Below are positions 24,940 through 33,844 of a DNA stretch of 48,235 bases, one piece after another. The stretch comes from Saprospiraceae bacterium (GTDB taxonomy: Bacteria > Bacteroidota > Bacteroidia > Chitinophagales > Saprospiraceae): contig JADZFD010000020.1 in NCBI GenBank assembly GCA_020850225.1, positions 1 through 48,235 of the forward strand, read 5' to 3'. Below the pieces are notes generated by a model. That model was not told the DNA's origin. It did not search any database and was given only the letters and a program-made list of their open reading frames with translations. How positions within the stretch are numbered: the stretch's first letter is position 1; every line of letters begins with the position of its first letter. Made by a program: the position numbers and the translations under genes.

Positions 24940-26367
24940 ATGTACGGGAAAGCGTCCATAAAATATTTGAATATACTGACAGCTATTTTGATAACTGCAT
25001 GTATAGCCTGGTTCAAATTTGAATATCATGAACTTTGGAAAGACGAATGGCAGGCGTGGTTTGTCGCAAAAGACAAAAGCATAGCTGATGTTTTTTCGTT
25101 TCTCTATTATGAAGGGCATCCGGTACTCTGGTATCTGTATTTAAAGATATTTGCGCAGTTTTCCAATGGTAACAATGACTTTATCCTGCTCAATATTGCC
25201 CACCTGATTACGGTAGTTTCAGGGTTGTATTTTCTTTTTGTAAAATTCAGGATGCCTCTGGTTATAAAACTCATACTCGCTGCTTCTTATTTTATGTTTT
25301 TCGAGTATGGTATTGTCAATAGAGGTTATTATTTAGTAATCCTTTTTGCTTTTTGGGCGGTTTGGTTGCTTTCAAAAAACAATTATAAGCCTCTACATTT
25401 GGCTATCGTTCTATTCCTGTTATGTCAGACTGAAGTTTATGGTACGTTGATGGCTGGTGCCCTGAGTTTTTATATTTTATACAATAATTACGAACGCCGT
25501 GAAAAATTGTTCTCCATACCTGTATTCGGATTGTTGGCAGGCTTGATTATCTTTATAGTTTCTGTTTTTCCAAGAGACACAGGACATATTACCCGTACTT
25601 CACCCGGATCGTGGTCGTTGGGAGATAAATTCCTGATAGCCGTTCAGGGTAACCTGGCGAATACATATACACCCGGTCTTACAAAGGATACTTTTACCTA
25701 TGGCAGTACAGCAGCAGGATTGTTGCTGTCACTAATGATCGCAATAGTTCTGTATTTTATATTCAGAAAGGACAGGAAGGTATTGGTTACAATGGGGTTG
25801 TTCCTTCTTTCTGTAATCATGTTTAGCTTTCTGATATTTACAGGAGGGATCCGTCAATGGGGTATGGGATTTGTTTTTTTTATTGCTATGCTGCAACTAA
25901 CCAATACAGAATGGTCTAAGGAAAGGGGTATCATTGTAGTTATTGCACTATTGAGTATATTTAACATAATTCATGGTTTTAAAGCGTTGAAAGAAGACTA
26001 TACGTATCCTTTCAGCAATGCCATGGAAACAGGCAATTTTATCAAAGCCAAGGTGCCGGAGAAAGTACCGGTAGTTGCGCTGAACAAATTTGATGCAACA
26101 CCTGTAATAGGATATGCAGGCAGAAAGTTTTACGAGCTGCCGGATGGTAAGCCATTCAGCTATTTCAGATGGGTGGACAGGATATATGTGCCTACAGAGG
26201 GCGAATTACAACTTTTTGGAAAATTCAAAGGCGTAGGTGGAGTCATTTTGTTGTCACCAAAGCCTATAGATAGTCAGCGATACCCATCAGCTACCCTATG
26301 GAAAAAATTTGATGGTACGAATTATAAAAATGAAAACTATTATATATACACCTTGCCGGTTCAATAG
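24940..26367 (+). CDS. GT-C-like multi-pass membrane protein (possible glycosyltransferase)
   Basis: A 475-residue protein with roughly ten transmembrane helices. After the first helix (YLNILTAILITACIAWFKF) comes an acidic loop with YHELWKDEWQAWFVAKD and, further on, EGHPVLWYLYLKIFAQF. This resembles the first periplasmic loop of GT-C glycosyltransferases (PMT/ArnT-like), where acidic residues form the active site. The C-terminal ~90 residues are soluble and end YIYTLPVQ. Assignment as a polyprenyl-phosphate-sugar-dependent transferase is inference; no specific family was recognised. Its coupling to gldH (three bases apart) suggests an envelope role. Confidence 0.6.
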   Translation: MYGKASIKYLNILTAILITACIAWFKFEYHELWKDEWQAWFVAKDKSIADVFSFLYYEGHPVLWYLYLKIFAQFSNGNNDFILLNIAHLITVVSGLYFLFVKFRMPLVIKLILAASYFMFFEYGIVNRGYYLVILFAFWAVWLLSKNNYKPLHLAIVLFLLCQTEVYGTLMAGALSFYILYNNYERREKLFSIPVFGLLAGLIIFIVSVFPRDTGHITRTSPGSWSLGDKFLIAVQGNLANTYTPGLTKDTFTYGSTAAGLLLSLMIAIVLYFIFRKDRKVLVTMGLFLLSVIMFSFLIFTGGIRQWGMGFVFFIAMLQLTNTEWSKERGIIVVIALLSIFNIIHGFKALKEDYTYPFSNAMETGNFIKAKVPEKVPVVALNKFDATPVIGYAGRKFYELPDGKPFSYFRWVDRIYVPTEGELQLFGKFKGVGGVILLSPKPIDSQRYPSATLWKKFDGTNYKNENYYIYTLPVQ

Positions 26368-26523
26368 GTTCTAACAAACAACAATGACGACAAACATTAT
26401 AAAAAATCATAATTAGTAGTATTTATAAAATAAAATTTATAAAATCGACCATATTTTCATGATGCATAAAATTTAATTTCGTTAAAAATCCGTTAATACT
26501 TTGAAAATTGAAACTAATTAAAT

Positions 26524-26531
26524 TACCTTTG
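26524..26531 (+). promoter_or_regulatory. -7 box TACCTTTG of a possible small RNA
   Basis: Perfect TAnnTTTG in a gene-free gap, about 120 bases before a terminator-like hairpin. Confidence 0.55.
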
Positions 26532-26537
26532 CGTTAT

Positions 26538-26655
26538 GTTTCATAGTTGTTAGATTAGAAGTAAATTTGAAAAGAATTGCTTCATTTTTAAAAGGTGATT
26601 TGTTAGTTAATAAAAATAAGACGATTTCAACTATGGAGTCGTCTATTTTTATTTT
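26538..26655 (+). ncRNA. Candidate small RNA or leader RNA (~118 nt)
   Basis: Bounded by the TACCTTTG box at 26524-26531 and a terminator at 26619-26655. It has no open frame longer than a few codons (ATGTTTCATAGTTGTTAG encodes five residues). It does not match tmRNA, SRP RNA or RNase P RNA features that could be recognised by eye. An attenuated leader for sua5 is the main alternative. Confidence 0.4.
26619..26655 (+). terminator. Terminator-like hairpin ending the candidate small RNA
   Basis: AGACGATTTC pairs with GGAGTCGTCT (26619-26628/26635-26644, two T-G pairs), six-base loop, then ATTTTTATTTT. Confidence 0.6.
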
Positions 26656-26781
26656 AAAGACTATCTTTTTTATTAAAATATAATGACTTTGGCATGTGCA
26701 ACACGCAGATAGCGACCTGGCAAACTGCTTTCTGTAATTCTGTATTTACTAAGAAAATCATAATAGTAAAAATATAATTGC

Positions 26782-27750
26782 ATGGATTACACACCTTTTA
26801 TAGGAACAGATGTTGGTATAGCAGCCAAACTGATAACCCGTGGTGAAGCTATAGCAATACCTACCGAAACGGTGTATGGACTTGCAGCCAATGCGCTGGA
26901 TGTCAGGGCAGTAGCAAAGATATTTGCTATCAAGCAAAGACCTGTATTTGACCCTTTGATTATTCACCTTGCTGATTTTTCGTATGTAGATGAATATGTA
27001 CTGGGCATTCCCAAAGTATTCAGGCAATTAGCTGAAAAATTTACACCGGGTCCGATAACTTTTCTGTTGAAAAAGAGAAGCCATATTCCGGATATCGTCA
27101 CTGCAGGATCTCCATATGTTGCCGTTCGTATTCCTTCACATCCCGTAACGCAACATTTGCTAAAGATTATTGATTTTCCACTTGCAGCACCCAGTGCCAA
27201 TCCATTCGGATATATCAGCCCGACTACTGCTCAGCATGTTGCTGACCAGTTGGGAAATAAAATCTACTACATACTGGATGGAGGTGTCTGCACAGTAGGT
27301 GTAGAAAGTACAATTGTTGGTCTCAATGAACAGGGACAGATCGAAGTATTGCGTAAAGGAGGATTATCCATTGAAAGCATAGAAGAAGTTGTAGGTAAGG
27401 TGATCGTAAGGGAGACCTCTGTTTCCAATCCAACGGCTCCGGGGATGTTGTCCAGTCATTATGCACCGCGTATTCCTTTGGTACTGGGAAACATAGAAGC
27501 ACTTGCTGATTCCGGCGACCCTGAAAGGACAGGTATTATTACTTTTAACAGACTTCTACCCAATATACCACATAAAAATCAGATTATGCTTTCGGGAACT
27601 TCCAATTTTACTGAGGCAGCATTCAACTTATTTGCTGGAATGCGCTATCTGGATCAAATGGATTTGGATGTAATCTATGCAGAACTTGCGCCTGAGATGG
27701 ATTTGGGGGTTGCCATCAATGACCGTTTGCGGCGTGCAGCACATCGATAA
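26782..27750 (+). CDS. sua5: Threonylcarbamoyl-AMP synthase, Sua5 type
   Basis: Makes threonylcarbamoyl-AMP from threonine, bicarbonate and ATP, the first step of the universal t6A37 tRNA modification. The 322-residue length includes the TsaC-like catalytic domain (~1-205) and the extra C-terminal Sua5 domain (to 322), so it is Sua5 rather than short TsaC. Motifs: AIPTETVYGLAANA, IKQRPVFDPLIIHL, PGPITFLLKKR, VAVRIPSHPV, FPLAAPSANPFGYISPT and VESTIVGL. The linker APGMLSSHYAPRIPL is typical. It stands alone. Confidence 0.95.
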   Translation: MDYTPFIGTDVGIAAKLITRGEAIAIPTETVYGLAANALDVRAVAKIFAIKQRPVFDPLIIHLADFSYVDEYVLGIPKVFRQLAEKFTPGPITFLLKKRSHIPDIVTAGSPYVAVRIPSHPVTQHLLKIIDFPLAAPSANPFGYISPTTAQHVADQLGNKIYYILDGGVCTVGVESTIVGLNEQGQIEVLRKGGLSIESIEEVVGKVIVRETSVSNPTAPGMLSSHYAPRIPLVLGNIEALADSGDPERTGIITFNRLLPNIPHKNQIMLSGTSNFTEAAFNLFAGMRYLDQMDLDVIYAELAPEMDLGVAINDRLRRAAHR

Positions 27751-27948
27751 AGTCAGGTATAGTTACTGTAACCGAATCCAAGTCAACATATTGGATAATT
27801 CTGCCATATATTATCCCTTAGATAATGCAATATTCCATTTTTCTATTATAATTATTTGATAAAATAATAGGAAATTTGACAACTAAATTTAATATTTGCA
27901 TTTCAGAACATTAATTCATTGATAAATCACCATTAATTAGCATTCAGA

Positions 27949-28926
27949 ATGAAGAAGATAGGAATTTTATTTGGAATGGAAAATACATTCCCGCAGGCAT
28001 TTGTTGATCGTATCAACTCCAAAAATATAAAAGGTATAGTAGCCGAGGCTGTTCAGGTTGATGTCGTACAACAGGCAGATCCTACAGAATATGCAGTAAT
28101 TGTCGACCGAATATCCCAGGATGTTCCTTTTTACCGTGCATATCTTAAAAATGCTGCTTTAATGGGTACGGCTGTAGTTAACAACCCATTTTGGTGGAGT
28201 GCTGATGAAAAGTTTTTTAATAACTGCCTTTCCAAAACGATTGGTGTTCCGGTTCCCAATACAGTCATCCTGCCTTCATATAACAGACCGGATGACACAA
28301 CGGAACAATCATTCAGAAATCTTAAATTTCCAACAGACTGGGACAGGATATTCAATTACATCAAATTTCCTGCATACATGAAACCTCATGCCGGCGGTGG
28401 CTGGAAAAGTGTTTATAAGGTTACGAGTCCGGAAGACTTGTGGAAGAAACATGCCGAAACGGATCAGTTGGTGATGCTGCTACAGGAAGAAATCGTTTTT
28501 GACCACTACTTCAGATGTTACTATCTGGCAGGTGACAGAGTACACATCATGCCATACGAACCGCGCAATCCGCACCATTTGAGATATGTTGTTGATAATC
28601 CTACCAAAGACAAAGCCTTGCTGGCTAAGGTGGAAGACTATACCAAAAAGTTGTGCCACGGTCTCGGATATGATTTCAATACAGTCGAATTTGCTGTAAG
28701 GGATGGTATTCCAATCGCAATAGACTTCTGTAATCCGGCTCCGGATGCTGATGTAAATTCTGTTGGAGAACAAAACTTTGACTGGATCGTTGAAAATGCT
28801 GCTCAGATGGCTATAGAAAAAGCTCAAAATCACAAACCAGGTGAGATGAATCTTACCTGGGGTAAGTTTATCAGCAATATTTTCACGCAGGATGCCGGTA
28901 CAGTTGCCAAGAAGACAAAGAAATAA
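27949..28926 (+). CDS. ATP-grasp ligase-like protein, first gene of a three-gene cassette
   Basis: A 325-residue protein with an ATP-grasp-like fold signature. The N-terminal ~100 residues (MKKIGILFGMENTFPQAFVDRI) look like the pre-ATP domain. ATP contacts are suggested by K145 and the glycine loop in AYMKPHAGGGWKSVYKV, the adenine-strand LLQEEI (E180-E181), and metal-binding residues E247, D259 and N262 in NTVEFAVRDGIPIAIDFCNPAP. ATP-grasp enzymes join a carboxylate to an amine, thiol or carbon nucleophile through an acyl phosphate; the substrate here is unknown. The next gene, a glutamine amidotransferase, starts 40 bases after the stop and a second ATP-grasp-like gene follows it, so all three probably act together. 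Confidence 0.72.
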   Translation: MKKIGILFGMENTFPQAFVDRINSKNIKGIVAEAVQVDVVQQADPTEYAVIVDRISQDVPFYRAYLKNAALMGTAVVNNPFWWSADEKFFNNCLSKTIGVPVPNTVILPSYNRPDDTTEQSFRNLKFPTDWDRIFNYIKFPAYMKPHAGGGWKSVYKVTSPEDLWKKHAETDQLVMLLQEEIVFDHYFRCYYLAGDRVHIMPYEPRNPHHLRYVVDNPTKDKALLAKVEDYTKKLCHGLGYDFNTVEFAVRDGIPIAIDFCNPAPDADVNSVGEQNFDWIVENAAQMAIEKAQNHKPGEMNLTWGKFISNIFTQDAGTVAKKTKK

Positions 28927-28966
28927 AAATAATCAGATATAAATTATTTTCAGAATTTTATACCAG

Positions 28967-29791
28967 ATGGAAGATAAGTTAAAAATGGCACTTTTAGATA
29001 TGAACGAAGGCAAACCCAATCAGGGTATGCGCGGAATTCGTGATATAGCTGCCATGTACAGAAATATCTTTGACATCGATGAATTTGACGTTAGAAGTAA
29101 AAACGAAATCCCGGGAACCAATTATGATGTATATATCTCCAGTGGAGGCCCGGGAAATCCCATGGAAGGCGACGGAAAATGGGACAAGGCCTGGTATGGA
29201 TTGGTAGGTGATTTGTGGAGTTATAATCTCCAGCATACTTACGATAAAAAATATATGTTTTTTATCTGTCATTCCTTTCAGATGGCCTGTAATTATTTCG
29301 AATTGGGAACACTGGCACCAAGAAAATCCACATCGTTTGGCATTATGCCCGTGCACCTGACCCGTTTCGGTGAAAATGATGAAATTTTTGGTTACCTTAA
29401 CGATCCTTTATATGCAGTGGATAGCCGCGATTATCAGTTGATACAACCTGATCTGGAAGTATTCAGGATGAATGGTTCTAAAATCCTTGCCCTGGAGAAA
29501 ATCCGGAATCATGTTGAATATGAGCGCGCTATCATGGCAGTCCGGTTTTCGGATGAATTTGTGGGTACACAGTTTCATCCTGAGGCAGATCCACTGGGTA
29601 TGAAAATTCATTTTCAGAAAGCTGATATCCGCGATAATGTAATTAAGAACTTCGGGCAAAAGAAGTATGATACCATGATGGAACAAATCGACGATCCTGA
29701 TAAAATCGAACTAACCCATGATACCATCTTACCGAAATTTATAGAGAATGCTGTTAATAAAATTCATGCCAACAAGACCGTTTTAGTATGA
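28967..29791 (+). CDS. Class I glutamine amidotransferase-like protein
   Basis: A 274-residue stand-alone GATase1 domain. The nucleophile is C101 in FFICHSFQMAC (elbow CHSFQ, close to the family's CxGxQ), the oxyanion strand is ISSGGPGNP (58-65), and the His-Glu pair is H204/E206 in QFHPEADP. The enzyme should release ammonia from glutamine for a partner. It is placed between two ATP-grasp-like genes and overlaps the second by four bases (ATGA at 29788), so the likely receiver of ammonia is one of these ligases, as in carbamoyl-phosphate synthetase or other amidoligases. It is not GuaA, PyrAA, TrpG or PurQ by context or companion domains. Confidence 0.82.
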   Translation: MEDKLKMALLDMNEGKPNQGMRGIRDIAAMYRNIFDIDEFDVRSKNEIPGTNYDVYISSGGPGNPMEGDGKWDKAWYGLVGDLWSYNLQHTYDKKYMFFICHSFQMACNYFELGTLAPRKSTSFGIMPVHLTRFGENDEIFGYLNDPLYAVDSRDYQLIQPDLEVFRMNGSKILALEKIRNHVEYERAIMAVRFSDEFVGTQFHPEADPLGMKIHFQKADIRDNVIKNFGQKKYDTMMEQIDDPDKIELTHDTILPKFIENAVNKIHANKTVLV

Positions 29792-30984
29792 TTAAAGAAT
29801 TGAGAGAGGACTTTAACCGACAGTTTAGTCTGGATAAGTACGAACTATTATTGCAAACAGTTATCCGTCAATCTGGTGTTACACCTGTTTTCAGGGTAGC
29901 CGAATCTCCTTTTTTTATACCTGAAATACTTAGACAAAGACTGTTGGATGCATGTGCGGAAATCAACCGTACTATCCTGAGACCGGACATCAAATCCATT
30001 ACGCAAAAGGCACTTTATGACGATTCGCTCATCGTTCCGGGCGAAGATGCGCATACGACCTTCATTCAGATGGATTTCGGTGTGACAATCGACGAAAATG
30101 GCGATCCGATGCCCAAACTGATTGAAGTACAGGGATTCCCATCGGTTTATTTCTTCCAGTATTTAATATCGGATTTATATCAGAAAATCTATAATATTCC
30201 TGACAATTACACATCCTGCTTCGATGGCAGAAGTAGGGAGGAATACAAACAACTGATGCATGATATTCTCATAGGCAACAGTAATCCCAGGGAAGTTGTA
30301 TTGCTCGAAATAGAACCTGAAAAGCAGACTACCTATATCGATATGGTATCTACTGCTCAAGAATTGGGCTTGCAGATCGTGTGTCTGACCAAGGTATTTA
30401 AGAAAGGCAACAAGCTTTATTATAAAGGCAGTGACGGACAGGATCAGGAGATTCGCAAAATTTATAACAGGGTTATATTTGATGAGTTGGAACAGCGTAA
30501 GGATTTGCAATTGCAATTCAGTTTTAATGACGACCTGGATGTCAAATGGATAGGTCACCCAAACTGGTTTTACAGAATCAGCAAATTCCTCCTGCCATAT
30601 ATTCAAAGTAAATATGTCCCTGAAACCTATTTCCTCAACGAGCTAAAAGACATTCCTGACGACCTTGAAAACTATGTTCTGAAGCCTTTGTTTTCATTTG
30701 CGGGTGCAGGAGTAATCATTGATGTAACCCGTGAAGACATCGATAAGGTCAGTGATGCGTCGAATTACATCCTGCAGCGTAAAGTTACTTATGAACCGGT
30801 GCTGAAATCACCAGACGAACCGGTAAAAGTCGAAATTCGTATGATGATGGTATGGCCTGAAGGAGCAGATGAAGCATTCCCTGTCACCAATCTGGTGCGC
30901 CTTTCCAAAGGAAAAATGATTGGTGTCAAGTACAATAAGGACAAGGACTGGGTAGGTAGCAGTATAGGTTATTTTGCACGGTAG
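29788..30984 (+). CDS. Second ATP-grasp-like protein with permuted motif order
   Basis: A 398-residue protein. The acidic metal-site-like strand comes first (GDPMPKLIEVQGFPSVYFFQ, E113), and the nucleotide-loop-like segment comes late (ENYVLKPLFSFAGAGVIIDV, K299 with G306/G308), followed by ILQRKVTYEP and VKVEIRMMMVWPEG. This order recalls the glutathionylspermidine synthase-like, circularly permuted ATP-grasp fold, where an ExN strand precedes the KP(L/F)...G(A/G) loop. The relation is inferred from these motifs only. It is translationally coupled to the amidotransferase gene. The product of the cassette is unknown. Confidence 0.6.
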   Translation: MIKELREDFNRQFSLDKYELLLQTVIRQSGVTPVFRVAESPFFIPEILRQRLLDACAEINRTILRPDIKSITQKALYDDSLIVPGEDAHTTFIQMDFGVTIDENGDPMPKLIEVQGFPSVYFFQYLISDLYQKIYNIPDNYTSCFDGRSREEYKQLMHDILIGNSNPREVVLLEIEPEKQTTYIDMVSTAQELGLQIVCLTKVFKKGNKLYYKGSDGQDQEIRKIYNRVIFDELEQRKDLQLQFSFNDDLDVKWIGHPNWFYRISKFLLPYIQSKYVPETYFLNELKDIPDDLENYVLKPLFSFAGAGVIIDVTREDIDKVSDASNYILQRKVTYEPVLKSPDEPVKVEIRMMMVWPEGADEAFPVTNLVRLSKGKMIGVKYNKDKDWVGSSIGYFAR

Positions 30985-30994
30985 GTACTGACTG

Positions 30995-31020
30995 AGGTAA
31001 TTGAACATCACGAATTACCT
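30995..31020. terminator. Weak hairpin between the convergent cassette and M28 peptidase gene
   Basis: AGGTAATT/AATTACCT (30995-31002/31013-31020), 10-base loop; no T-run, so its role as terminator is doubtful. Confidence 0.35.
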
Positions 31021-31095
31021 GAATTCTGGCAAATGTTTTGTAACTACAGTTAAACAGTACCAATAGTTAGGATCTACTGACAAATTAAGAAAACC

Positions 31096-32649
31096 CTACT
31101 TACCATCCCGCTTGGGTTCTTTCGCTTCAGGCCATGTACTGCCAGCGGGTAAAACACGTTGCTCTCTACTTACAAGACCAGGTTCTTCTGATGCCATATA
31201 AGCCATTACGGCAGCTACAATAACATTATTCCTGACCTCATCGAATATAATCTTGTCATAGGTATCTCTGTTAGTGTGCCATGTGTAACCAAAGTAGCCC
31301 CAATTCAGGGAACTCAGTCCTATACCAGGTACACCGGCAGATGTAAACGAAGCGTTATCTGAACCGCCTCCGCTCGGCATCCCGGGAAATCCGGTTTCAA
31401 TATGCTTCCTTTGTTCTTCGGGTAATGCACCCAACCATCTTCCGAGAAATTCATAAGCATGGAGAAATCCCTGACCCTGTACATTGGCTATTCTGCCTGT
31501 TCCATTGTCCTGATTGAAAGCAACCTGAAGATTTTTAATGATGTCGGGATTATCCTTGACAAATGCGCGGGAACCATTCAAGCCTTGTTCTTCACTTCCC
31601 CACAAGCCTACTATAATTGTCCGCTTATTATCCGGATAATACTTCTTCAATATACGGGCAGCTTCCATCATTGTAATAGTTCCAGTGCCATTATCTGTTG
31701 CACCTGTACCACCATCCCAGGAATCGAGATGTGCGGAAAGCAATACATATTCATTGGGTTTCTCCTTACCGGGTAATACTGCTATCGTATTGAAGGATTT
31801 AGCCTTGCCCAATTTTTTGGATTGTGTATTAACCTTTATTACCGGTTTTCTGCCATTCAGAGCTAATCTGTACAATAAGCCATAGTCTTCAAGAGCTATA
31901 TCTATCTCCGGAATTTTTTGAGTAGTTGTACCAAAAATGCGGTTTGCTCCCATAATTCCTGTCCAGTATGAAGATCCGATTCCGACTGCTCCGGCTGCTT
32001 CCAGAATACCTGGAAGTTCCTTTTTGCTGTATCCGGTATTTTTAATCATTATATTATATGCTTCAGTATCCTTTGCTCTTTGTTCTTTAATTTTTTCGTA
32101 TGCTTCAGATGTAGCAAATTCTTTCATCTGGTAATCGGGTCTACCCCATCGCTGGTATTGGTCAATCAAAACAAACTTGCCTTTTATAGATTTCAGCCAT
32201 TGCTCAAAAGCAGCTTTGTCATTGATTTCAGGAAGAAGGATTACTTCTGCTTCAATAGGTTTGGTTGTGGCCGGACACCACGCCAACTGTATCGCCTCTA
32301 TACTCTTCACTCTTGGTGCTATCATGGACACCTCAGTTATTCCCCTTTCCCATGAGTCCCATTGTCCAAACTGCTCTTTATGTGCATTTATTCCCCATTC
32401 CTTAAATTTCTCAATTGTCCAATCATTAGCCTTTTCCATTGCTGGCGAACCGACAAGCCTCGGACCTATGACATCCATAAGCTCAAACGCCAACTCTTCC
32501 AGCTTTGAATTATCCTTAGTTTCAGAAACAAAACTTTTGATAACTGGATCTAAATCTTTCTGTACATCCTTTTGCATCCAGGTCTGAGCTGATACCCATT
32601 GTGCAGAAGCTAAGAAAACGAAACAAACTATACTTTTTGAAAATTTCAT
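31096..32649 (-). CDS. Secreted M28-family zinc peptidase
   Basis: A 517-residue exported peptidase. Signal peptide MKFSKSIVCFVFLASAQWVSAQ is cut after AQ. A PA-like insert (~120-260) precedes the catalytic part. All metal ligands of a two-zinc M28 enzyme are visible: HLD in LLSAHLDSWDGG, D in GATDNGTG, the EE pair in WGSEEQGLNGS, D in NQDNGTG and the final H in YTWHTNRDTYD. It is probably an aminopeptidase or carboxypeptidase of the periplasm or outer membrane. The C-terminus (LPAGSTWPEAKEPKRDGK) is not a type IX sorting domain, so export by Sec to the periplasm is more likely. Confidence 0.92.
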   Translation of the reverse strand: MKFSKSIVCFVFLASAQWVSAQTWMQKDVQKDLDPVIKSFVSETKDNSKLEELAFELMDVIGPRLVGSPAMEKANDWTIEKFKEWGINAHKEQFGQWDSWERGITEVSMIAPRVKSIEAIQLAWCPATTKPIEAEVILLPEINDKAAFEQWLKSIKGKFVLIDQYQRWGRPDYQMKEFATSEAYEKIKEQRAKDTEAYNIMIKNTGYSKKELPGILEAAGAVGIGSSYWTGIMGANRIFGTTTQKIPEIDIALEDYGLLYRLALNGRKPVIKVNTQSKKLGKAKSFNTIAVLPGKEKPNEYVLLSAHLDSWDGGTGATDNGTGTITMMEAARILKKYYPDNKRTIIVGLWGSEEQGLNGSRAFVKDNPDIIKNLQVAFNQDNGTGRIANVQGQGFLHAYEFLGRWLGALPEEQRKHIETGFPGMPSGGGSDNASFTSAGVPGIGLSSLNWGYFGYTWHTNRDTYDKIIFDEVRNNVIVAAVMAYMASEEPGLVSREQRVLPAGSTWPEAKEPKRDGK

Positions 32650-32801
32650 ATCTATTATCGATTTTTAAATAAGATTATAAATAAAAAACAAATTAGCCTT
32701 TGCAAGATAAAAGGTTAGTAGACAAACATACAAATTTTACAGGCTATAATTTTAAAAATGATGCCCAAGCGACGATTTATGAGCGTAAAATCATTGTCAA
32801 T

Positions 32802-33842
32802 CTAAAAGAACTGACCTAAATCTGTTCGGATAGTTAAGTGATTGGTAGCACCGGCAAGATGATAATAGCCAACGCCGTAATCCAGCTTGAAATAGCTCAC
32901 CTTTATTCCGAAACCAAGACTGAATCCAGCCAGACTCCTGAATGTGCTCAAAGAAAGTTCCTTTCGCCTCTGGTGGCTATAACCTGCCCTGATACGCAGA
33001 TTTTCGTGCTTACCCAATAAAAACTCACCATTGAAAGATAAGTGCCGGAAAATATTATCAATAGAATTTTTTAAATCATTTTCTTTTGGTGTTTCACCAA
33101 ATATATTCGTTGACTGTTTCAAATCCGGGTCATCATAGCGGATATTTCCTTTATTCAGGTCGTGTGCTATGATTGAAAACCGGAATGGAAGATGTGCCAG
33201 TCTCTTTGAAAATCCTATCTGTATATCCAGTGGAGTTCCAAACCGGGTACCATTATATGTCGTCAATTCTGATCCGAGATTCTTTATTACAAAAGCCAGG
33301 ACAAAATCAGAAGAATCCTTGAAATAATTGATTCCAATATCAGATACTATACCTGTTGATGTATAACTTTCTAGATGGCTGAAGATGCCTTTCAGGTTCA
33401 TTCCAACTGATATACGTTCAGCAATTTTTTTGGATGCGCCAATTATTACTGCTGTTTCTCCAGCCTTATAAGCAGTACCGTCCTGATATCCTGTAATATC
33501 AGCATTGTCAAATGCTCCGTAATCAACGTACTGTACACCAATATGTGTATTAATATCCCAGGTTTTAATACTGTGTCCGTATGCTACATATCCGTTGTGT
33601 ATGTCAGCAAAGTGAAAATTATGGGAAAAGGATAACTGATTATGCATTTTATCATTCAGTGATGCAGGATTGGACAGAGCCAAATTGATATCATCATCCA
33701 TTACAGCAGGTAAAATACCGCCGAGTGCAGTAACTCTTGCCGATGGTGGTAGTGTCAGAAAATTGAATGACCTCTTACCACTTGTCTGAGCAGAAGCAGT
33801 AAAAGACAACAGCAATAATATTATAAAACCAGGATATTTCAT
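32802..33842 (-). CDS. porQ: Type IX secretion system protein PorQ
   Basis: A 346-residue outer-membrane beta-barrel protein. After the signal peptide (MKYPGFIILLLLSFTASAQ) comes the family's opening FNFLTLPPSARVTALGGILPAVMDDDINLALSNPASL, followed by alternating barrel strands ending HLTIRTDLGQFF. PorQ forms a complex with PorZ, PorU and PorV at the cell surface that cleaves sorting domains of type IX cargo and attaches anionic lipopolysaccharide. Two bases separate it from the lipoprotein gene upstream, so the pair is one transcript. The window also contains a type IX cargo (37511-41821) and gldH. Confidence 0.9.
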   Translation of the reverse strand: MKYPGFIILLLLSFTASAQTSGKRSFNFLTLPPSARVTALGGILPAVMDDDINLALSNPASLNDKMHNQLSFSHNFHFADIHNGYVAYGHSIKTWDINTHIGVQYVDYGAFDNADITGYQDGTAYKAGETAVIIGASKKIAERISVGMNLKGIFSHLESYTSTGIVSDIGINYFKDSSDFVLAFVIKNLGSELTTYNGTRFGTPLDIQIGFSKRLAHLPFRFSIIAHDLNKGNIRYDDPDLKQSTNIFGETPKENDLKNSIDNIFRHLSFNGEFLLGKHENLRIRAGYSHQRRKELSLSTFRSLAGFSLGFGIKVSYFKLDYGVGYYHLAGATNHLTIRTDLGQFF

Positions 33843-33844
33843 GT

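Larger units (their letters stand above)
26368..26781. other. Non-coding gap with a promoter and terminator but no gene
   Basis: About 410 bases between the GT-C-like gene and sua5. It holds a perfect -7 box (26524-26531) and a hairpin with T-rich tail (26619-26655); only very short open frames are present. The last ~120 bases are the upstream region of sua5, with a near-match TGACTTTG at 26683-26690. Confidence 0.6.
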
